DNA of 64,000 bases from Marchantia polymorpha subsp. ruderalis (Eukaryota > Streptophyta > Marchantiopsida > Marchantiales > Marchantiaceae). Numbering within the stretch: position 1 is the first letter of the stretch; every line of letters begins with the position of its first letter. Shown one piece after another: positions 56,741 to 64,000 of the stretch. Below the pieces are notes generated by a model. That model worked only from the letters and a program-made list of their open reading frames with translations, had not been told where the DNA came from and made no database searches. The stretch covers positions 10,362,001 through 10,426,000 of the forward strand of contig AP031358.1 in assembly GCA_037833965.1 (NCBI GenBank), in the 5' to 3' direction. The translations under genes were made by a program, and so were the position numbers.

Positions 56741-58317
56741 TTGACACTCTTTGCTGAAGAAATTCGTGAACTTCGGTGTCGCAACTCCAAAATGCGTGAA
56801 ATTTTGCAGGCTGGAGCGCGCTACCGAACTCCACGCCCCTGCAAATTTTCAATTTCCGTGGACACTCAGACGCGAAGATACGATCTCTGCAAGAAACGAT
56901 CTCGACCCCAACACTCGAAAACTCCAACTCGAAACTTGAGAAATCCGTGAACTTAGGCGTCCCAACTCCAAAATGCGTGAAATTTTGCAGGCTGGAGCGC
57001 ACTACGGAACTCCACGCCCCTGCAAATTTTCAGCTTCCGTGGACACTCAGACGCGAAGATACGATCTCTGCAAGAAACGATCTCGACCCCAACACTCGAA
57101 AACTCCAACTCGAAACTTGAGAAATCCGTGAACTTCGGCGTCTCAACTCCAAAATGCGTGAAATTTTGCAGGCTGGAGCGCGCTACCGAACTCCTTGCCC
57201 CTGCAAATTTTCAGCTTCCGTGGACACTCAGACGCGAAGATACGATCTCTGCAAGGAACGATCTCGACCCCAACACTCGAAAACTCCAACTCGAAACTTG
57301 AGAAATCCGTGAACTTCGGCGTCCCAACTCCAAAATGCGTGAAATTTTGCAGGCTGGAGCGCGCTACCGAACTCCACGCCCCTGCAAATTTTCAGCTTCC
57401 GTGGACACTCAGACGCGAAGATACGATCTCTGCAAGGAACGATCTCGACCCCAACACTCGAAAACTCCAACTCGAAACTTGAGAAATCCGTGAACTTCGG
57501 CGTCCCAACTCCAAAATGCGTGAAATTTTGCAGGCTGGAGCGCGCTACCGAACTCCACGCCCCTGCAAATTTTCAGCTTCCGTGGACACTCAGACGCGAA
57601 GATACGATCTCTGCAAGAAACGATCTCGACCCCAACACTCGAAAACTCCAACTCGAAACTTGAGAAATCCGTGAACTTCGGCGTCCCAACTCCAAAATGC
57701 GTGAAATTTTGCAGGCTGGAGCGCGCTACCGAACTCCACGCCCCTGCAAATTTTCAGCTTCCGTGGACACTCAGACGCGAAGATACGATCTCTGCAAGAA
57801 ACGATCTCGACCCGAACACTCGAAAACTCCAACTCGAAACTTGAGAAATCCGTGAACTTCGGCGTCCCAACTCCAAAATGCGTGAAATTTTGCAGGCTGG
57901 AGCGCGCTACCGAACTCCACGTCCCTGCAAATTTTCAGCTTCCGTGTACACTCAGACGCGAAGATACGATCTCTGCAAGAAACGATCTCGACCCCAACAC
58001 TCGAAAACTCCAACTCGAAACTTGAGAAATCCGTGAACTTCGGCGTCCCAACTCCAAAATGCGTGAAATTTTGCAGGCTGGAGCGCGCTACCGAACTCCA
58101 CGCCCCTGCAAATTTTCAGCTTCCGTGGACACTCAGACGCGAAGATACGATCTCTGCAAGAAACGATCTCGACCCCAACACTCGAAAACTCCAACTCGAA
58201 ACTTGAGAAATCCGTGAACTTCGGCGTCTCAACTCCAAAATGCGTGAAATTTTGCAGGCTGGAGCGCGCTACCGAACTCCACGCCCCTGCAAATTTTCAG
58301 CTTCCGTGGACACTCAC
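56741..58317 (-). repeat. LINE-A 5' UTR type-2 monomers, about nine copies of 181 bp
   Basis: GAAATTTTGCAGGCTGG recurs every 181 bp from about 56799 to 58248. Units are almost identical (often 0-3 differences), pointing to recent homogenisation or duplication. Monomers contain AATTTTCAGCTTCCGTGGAC and AACTCCAACTCGAAACTTGA. The array ends abruptly at CACTCACTCC, where plus-sense ORF2 sequence begins. Confidence 0.95.
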
Positions 58318-59130
58318 TCCGATGATATAGAAAGGTGGTTGGATGATTGTGAGAGTGAAGGAGTCAAACTTGGAGACTTTGTGATCAAAGCTCTTTTGTA
58401 TGCAGATGATATCATATTACTAGCACGTGATGCAATTAGTTTACAGAAACACCTTGATACTTTGGCTAGCTTTTGTACTCGAAATCAGATGGAGGTCAAT
58501 CTGGAAAAATCAAAGATCATTCTTGTGGGCACTAGATCCAAGTTCTCTCTCTTTTACAAGGTACTAGAATTGGAACAAGTGAAGAGTTACAAATATGTAG
58601 GCATTGATTTTTCTCAGAATTATAGTTGGGCACTTTGTGTACAAAAGAGAGTAGAAGCTGATTACAAAGCTCTATATTCATTGTTAAATCGATGTAGAAG
58701 AGCTCATCTAGTATCTTGGAGTCTTAGGAAATTTTTATTTAGGAGTTTAGTGTTGCCGGTGGTTCTATATGGGACACAAGTGTGGGGTCCTGGCAGTAAG
58801 AAGTCAAGTTGGGAGCGTGTGGAGAGGGTGCAAAAGATCTTCTTACAAGAAGAGTTAGGTGTAAGGAACCAAACTCCTTATGCTATTCTTCTTGCGGAAA
58901 CCGGTTGTCTACCTCTTGAGGCTGAAGCTCTCTACTTGACCATCACTTATATTAGAAGGGTGAGATCTCTTGATGCTTCTCGACTTCCTCTTCATGCTTT
59001 GCGTGCCACACGTTCCAAGGGATGGTTTGCAGATGTGATGACTTGGTCTTTGAGGTGGAATGTGACGGAATTGGATTGGGATCTGCAACCTATGGCCCTT
59101 CGCGAGCGTATGAAGGAGGAGTTTCTCAAA
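58318..59130 (+). mobile_element. LINE-A RT/C-terminal fragment, plus strand
   Basis: Opens with GATGATATAGAAAGG (DDIERWL) and reads through LYADDIILLARD to LREREMKEEF-like codons, truncated at CTCAAA before the zinc knuckle; the frame stays open across the monomer junction (58240-59133). It is oriented opposite to the copies on both sides, and its right end abuts a minus-strand tail, as in a 5'-inverted insertion. Confidence 0.9.
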
Positions 59131-62060
59131 TAAATGGTAAATGGTAAATAGATCAAGCCCGTGGGACCCAAAGGGTCAAAAGGCTAAAAAACACAATACA
59201 AACAATCCAACCCCAAACTAGGAGAGAACCAAAAGAACCCCCTAGCTAGTGCCCAAAGCACTAGAACGGTAACTAATAATATCTCTAATGTAACAACCTA
59301 AATCATAAGGCTCGAGTTGAAGCAGAGAAAAGAAATTCTCGACATCAACTTTATGCGCCACTCGAATCTCTACATACCTAGAACAAGTAAGAAATACATG
59401 CTCTTCATCCTCAACTTTTCTTCCATCACATAGCCTACAAATACGTTCACTCCTATCAATGTTCAACCAACGCCCTTCTTCAATCCCAAGACTATGGGAT
59501 CCAGTTCTATGTCTAGCAATAATATGACGTAAAGAAGTAGATATCTCTGCAAGTAAGTATCCTTGCTCACAATAAACAAGCATAGGATTCACATGAAATT
59601 GATAAAACTGCATCTTGGTGCCTCGTCTGCTCCACATAATGCTGAGAAATTCCTCCTTAATACGCTCGCGTAGGGCAATAGGTTGCAAATTCCAATCCAG
59701 TTCCGTCACATTCCACCTCAAAGACCAAGTCACCACATCTGCAAACCAACCCTTGGGACGTGTGGCACGCAAAGCTTCAAGAGGAAGTCGAGAAGCATCA
59801 AGAGATCTCACTCTTTTGACGTAAGTGATAGTCAAAAAGAGAGCTTCAGCCTCAAGAGGTAGACAACCTGTTTCCGCAAGAAGAATTGCATAAGAAGTTT
59901 GGGTCCTCACACCCAATTCTTCTTGTAAGAAGATCTTTTGCACCCTCTCCAAACGCTGCCAACCTGTCTTCTTACAACCAGGACCCCACACTTGTGTTCC
60001 ATATAAGATAACGGGAAACACTAAGCTCCTGAATAAGAATTTCCTAAGACTCCAAGACACTAGATGAGCTCCTCTACATCTATTTAGCAATGAATATAGA
60101 GCTTTGAAACCAGCTTCTACCCTCTTTTGCACACAAAGTGCCCAACTATAATCAGATGAGAAATCAATGCCCAAATATTTGTAACTTTTCACTTGTTCCA
60201 ACTCTAATCCTTTGTAACAGAAAGAGAGCTTGGATCTAGTGCCCACAAGAATGACTTTGGACTTCTCCAAATTGACTTCCATCTGATTTTGAGTACAAAA
60301 GCTAGCCAAAGTGTCGAGGTGTTTCTGTAAACTAGTGGCATCACGTGCTAGTAATATGACATCATCTGCATACAAAAGAGCTTTGATGACAAAGCCTCCA
60401 AGTTTAACACCTTCGCTATCACAATCCTCCAACCACCTTTCTATATCATCTATGAAAACTCCAAAGAGAGTGGGAGAGAGAGGACAACCTTGAATGACTC
60501 CAATGGTGCTGATAATCTCTTCGGTCTGAGAAGTGTTGATCTTGGCCCGAACTGAGTGGTATAATGCAGCCACCGCTGCCAAGAGATCTGATGGTACTCC
60601 AATGGTTTGCAATCTTTGCCATAAAAGCTCACGAGGTACTGTGTCAAAAGCTTTCTTGAAATCAATGAAGGCACAAAACAAAGCTTTTCCATTACCCTTG
60701 GATTTCTCCCATAGAACACGTAAAACCAAGATATGGTCTATAGTGTTGAATGTAGGACGAAAACCAGCTTGGAACTGTGCTCTTTTCTGACAAGATTCAG
60801 CCCATGTGCTCAACTTTGACTCCACCAATTTGCCAAATAACTTGGCAAAAATACTACCCACCATGATAGTGCGATAGTTTGTCACCAAGGCCTTGCTCCC
60901 AGATTTGTGAATAGGAACAATCTTCCGTAGAGACCAAGATGAAGGAAAGCCATGAATAGCAGCATCCTCTAACACTTTTGTGAGTATAGGCCCAATAGCA
61001 TCTCCTCCCCACTTGAGAAGTTCAATGGAAAGCCCATCCAAATCCTCACATTTACCATTTGCCAATTGTCTGAGTTGAGTCATCACTTCAACTTCTGAAA
61101 ATAAGCCTGGATTTCCTTCACAATGTGGCATAGATGCAACATTGGGAAAGAAATAAAGCTTTTCAGCAAAAGAAATCAAAGACTTGGCATCAAGAGTAGG
61201 TTTAGAAGATCGTACTGCCAACCGCCTCCAAAAGGATTTGGGATTCTCCAAGAGCTCCTTTGTCAAGCACTCTTGCTTCTGCCTCAAAAATGCTCGTTTC
61301 TTGGACTTCACCAAGTCTTTGTAAAGTCTTGTCATAATCAACCGATTGTGGAGATTCAAGGATTTATCAAGTGATCTCGCCCTCGCTTGCTTGCAATCAA
61401 AGTCAAACCATCCATTGCAAGGAAGACCTCTAGCTCTCCTGGTCTTATGTCTCAAAAAGAACTTGGAAGCAGAGTTTTGAAGCAACTCAGTTAGTTGCAA
61501 ACTAGATGTATGTGGATCAAGGCTCCAAGTAGTACAAGTCAAGAGGTCTTGGAAATGTTCACTATAAAGTTGCTTCTTACTAGCATCTAAACAAAACTTG
61601 GGGGAAGTAGAAACAAAGTGACATGTAGTGAGAGGGATTGACGTTGACAACAAAAGAGTAAATAAAAGAGGTGTATGATCTGATTCTGGTTGAGGCTCTA
61701 GAATATCAAACGTTGAGATAAATGAACTATTAGTGGCAGAGGACAAAAGATAATCTATAGTGCTAACACCAGTAGAGGAAAAACATGTATTGGAGTGAGA
61801 GTTGGGAAAGAAAGAAACACCATTGAGAACTTTCAGATTACAAGTGGCTCCAAAAGTCAAGAAATGCTCAGTCAAATCATTTGTGAAAGTATCACAAGAG
61901 ACTCTAGACCACAAACTATCTCTACTTTCTTCAAAAGAGTGGGAAGACAAGGAACTATCAAATTGTGTAAATTGAGTGGAACGTATGCGGGCATTGAAGT
62001 CTCCAACAAGAAAAACTTCACCTTTGTCTTGATATTTGAGAACATCTCCAATGAGCCGAT
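59131..62060 (-). mobile_element. Subfamily-B LINE, 5'-truncated
   Basis: Tail (59131-59155), 3' UTR and about 940 codons of ORF2, truncated within the endonuclease at codons for HRLIGDV. Cut by, or joined to, the next tail at 62061. Differs from A at many codons but shares the 3' UTR, hairpin and tail. Confidence 0.93.
59242..62060 (-). CDS. LINE-B ORF2, N-terminally truncated
   Basis: Open throughout; the first internal ATG is at 61950, but the frame continues to the truncation point (FLVGDFNARIR near 62000). It retains the endonuclease from GDFN onward (STIDYLLSS, SDHTPLLF), all RT blocks (NYRTIMVGS, QAGFRPTFN, FIDFKKAFDTV, QGCPLSPTLF, LYADDVILL) and the zinc knuckle (CRLCDGRKVEDEEHVFLTC). 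It lacks the N-terminal Glu-bearing segment of the endonuclease and any ORF1, so it cannot move by itself. No stops have accumulated, so it is young. Confidence 0.9.
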
Positions 62061-64000
62061 GGTAATGGTAATGGTAAATGGTAAATAGATCAAGCCCGTG
62101 GGACCCAAAGGGTCAAAAGGCTAAAAAACACAATACAAACAATCCAACTCCAAACTAGGAGAGAACCAAAAGAACCCCCTAGCTAGTGCCCAAAGCACTA
62201 GAACGGTAACTAATAATATCTCTAATGTAACAACCTAAATCATAAGGCTCGAGTTGAAGCAGAGAAAAGAAATTCTCGACATCAACTTTATGCGCCACTC
62301 GAATCTCTACATACCTAGAACAAGTAAGAAATACATGCTCTTCATCCTCAACTTTTCTTCCATCACATAGCCTACAAATACGTTCACTCCTATCAATGTT
62401 TAACCAACGCCCTTCTTCAATCCCAAGACTATGGGATCCAGTTCTATGTCTAGCAATAATATGACGTAAAGAAGTAGATATCTCTGCAAGTAAGTATCCT
62501 TGCTCACAATAAACAAGCATAGGATTCACATGAAATTGGATTTCTCCCATAAAACACGTAAGGCCAAAATATGGTCAATAGTGTTGTATGTAGGACGAAA
62601 ACCGGCTTGGGCCTTTGCTCTCTTCTGAAAATCCTCTGTCCATGTGCTCAACTTCGATTCTACCAACTTCCCAAACAACTTGGCAAAAACACTACCAACC
62701 ATGATGGTGCGATAGTTTGTCACCACGTCCTTCCTTCCTGATTTATGAATAGGAACAATCTTCCGCATGGACCAAGTTGATGGAAAACCATGAACCATAG
62801 CATCTTCCAAAAGCTTAGTGAGAACCGGTCCAATACAATCTCCTCCCCACTTGATAAGTTCAATGGACAAGCCATCTAAATCCTCACATTTGCCATTTGC
62901 TAATTTTCGGAGAATAGTCATCACCTCTCCTTCCGAAAATAATCCAGGTGTTGCTTCGCAATATGGCATAGATGTGGCTTCTGGAAAGAAATAGAGCTTT
63001 TCAGCAAAAGCTACCAAAGACTCGGAATCAAGAGAAGGTTTTGACGATGGTGTAGCTAATCGTCTCCAAAAGGACTTGGGATCCTTCATCAGGTCCTTTG
63101 TCAAGGATTCTTGCTTTCGTCTTAAGAAAGCTCGTTTCTTAGACTTCACCAAGTCTTTGTATATCCTTGTCAAAAGAAGCCGACTTTGAATATCCAAAGA
63201 CCTATCAACAGACCTTGCCCTTGCTAGCTTGCATTCGGAGTCAAACCATCCATTGCAAGGTAGCCCCTTAGCAATCCTAGTACTATGCCTCAAAAAGAAC
63301 TTCGATGCAGAAGTTTTGAGCAATTCTATGAGCTGTAAACTAGCGGTATGCGAATCTGGACTCCATATGGTGTGAGTCAAAAGATCTTGTAGATGTTCTT
63401 CATAAAGGTCTCTTTTACAAGGATCTAAGCGAAACTTGGGAGAAGCTAAAAGAGATTGGCAAGGTGAAGTAGAGATTGATTTTGACATTGAAAGTGTGAA
63501 CAAAAGAGGTGCATGATCTGATTCAGGTTGAGGATCCAAAACATCAAAATTGGAGATCAGAGAGGTACTAACCAAGGAAGACAAGAGAAAATCTATTGTG
63601 CTAGCACCGGTAGGGGAAAAACAAATCTTGGACTGAGAGTTGGGAAAGCGAGAGGTTCCATTGAGAACCTTCAAGTTACAAGTGGCTCCAAATGTCAAAA
63701 AGTGCTCTGTCAAAGAGTTTGTGGAAGGATCAAAAGAGGTTCTAGACCACAAACTATCGTAAATTTCTTCAAACATAGAAGAAGCCAAGGTAAATTGAGC
63801 ACAACGTATACGAGCATTGAAATCTCCAGCTAGGAAGACATCCCCTTTACTTTGGAATCTAAGAACATCTTCAATAAGCCGATGGAATGGTTCACTTCGG
63901 TTGCAAAAGCGTGTTGAGTAGATACCCATGGACAATGGTGCAAAATAACAAATTGCCAAATAGCAATAAGATCCTCCAACCACCCCGAGACGTAGCCAAT
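62061..64000 (-). mobile_element. Internally deleted A/B chimeric LINE, minus strand
   Basis: Tail, 3' UTR and B-type C-terminus (62179-62537), then a direct jump at 62537/62538 to A-type codons upstream of the RT palm (VLWEKS), then back through the linker and endonuclease (open to 63983) to the edge of the window, where it continues. The junction sequence GGGAGAAATCCAATTTCATG is identical to that of the plus copy at 50.99 kb. A separate small gap near 63790 removes codons after AQFT. YADD is absent. Confidence 0.92.

Larger units (their letters stand above)
51701..58317 (-). mobile_element. Complete LINE, subfamily A (L1-like)
   Basis: Read on the minus strand: 5' UTR with two tandem monomer types (58317 to about 55861), a short unique leader, ORF1 (55797-55042), an in-frame UAG, ORF2 (to 51817), a hairpin at the stop, a roughly 90-bp 3' UTR and an (ATTTACC)n tail at 51725-51701. 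Both ORFs are free of stops and all recognisable catalytic motifs are present, so this copy may be mobile or very recently was. Length at least 6.6 kb; the true 5' end cannot be told because LINE sequence flanks it. No target duplication is identifiable. Confidence 0.93.

Noticed and set aside
57228-58194. Series of 80-codon minus-strand ORFs spaced 181 bp apart
   Set aside because: They are the same frame recurring in each 181-bp monomer; the spacing is not a multiple of three and the peptide matches nothing. Treated as non-coding 5' UTR repeats.

Overview
The window is nuclear DNA from a plant, most likely a land plant, with a bryophyte as a guess only. Three multi-exon genes with GT-AG introns occupy the left part. 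Two are clearly plant-type: a four-ACT-domain ACR protein and an alpha/beta-hydrolase of a kind found in plants. I see no rRNA, tRNA, CRISPR or bacterial features, and the species cannot be named from this sequence.

Layout. 0.9-3.8 kb: an unrecognised spliced gene (+). 4.6-6.7 kb: an old LINE scrap, two adjacent near-perfect palindromes and an 83-bp tandem repeat. 7.5-12.0 kb: a degenerate hAT-like DNA transposon whose ends look like a diverged terminal inverted repeat. 14.7-19.4 kb: the alpha/beta-hydrolase gene (+). 19.4-30.3 kb: mostly non-coding and increasingly AT-rich, with two decayed LINE 3' ends and several weak coding hints. 30.3-32.8 kb: the ACR gene (-), resolved exon by exon to 466 codons. 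32.8-36.6 kb: AT-rich flank.

36.6-64 kb is almost entirely one family of L1-like non-LTR retrotransposons, piled up in nested, truncated, inverted and chimeric copies. At least three subfamilies occur, here called A, B and C. Copy A (51.7-58.3 kb, minus strand) is complete and open: a tandem-repeat 5' UTR, ORF1 (coiled coil plus RRM-like RNA-binding protein), ORF2 (APE endonuclease, reverse transcriptase, C-terminal zinc knuckle), a hairpin at the ORF2 stop and a short (ATTTACC)n tail instead of poly(A). Copy C (41.4-47.8 kb, plus strand) has the same plan with a different 5' repeat and is broken by two later insertions. Copy B (59.1-62.1 kb) is 5'-truncated.

The points most worth following are: tandem 5' monomers, as in mouse L1, with a different monomer set in each subfamily but shared motifs; ORF1 and ORF2 in the same frame, separated by one UAG followed by CAA UCC in both A and C, which resembles a readthrough context; a heptamer tail with a conserved terminal hairpin; two copies with an identical internal deletion junction and mixed A/B ancestry, which suggests a mobilised deletion derivative; and many head-to-tail or tail-only junctions, which suggest template jumping.
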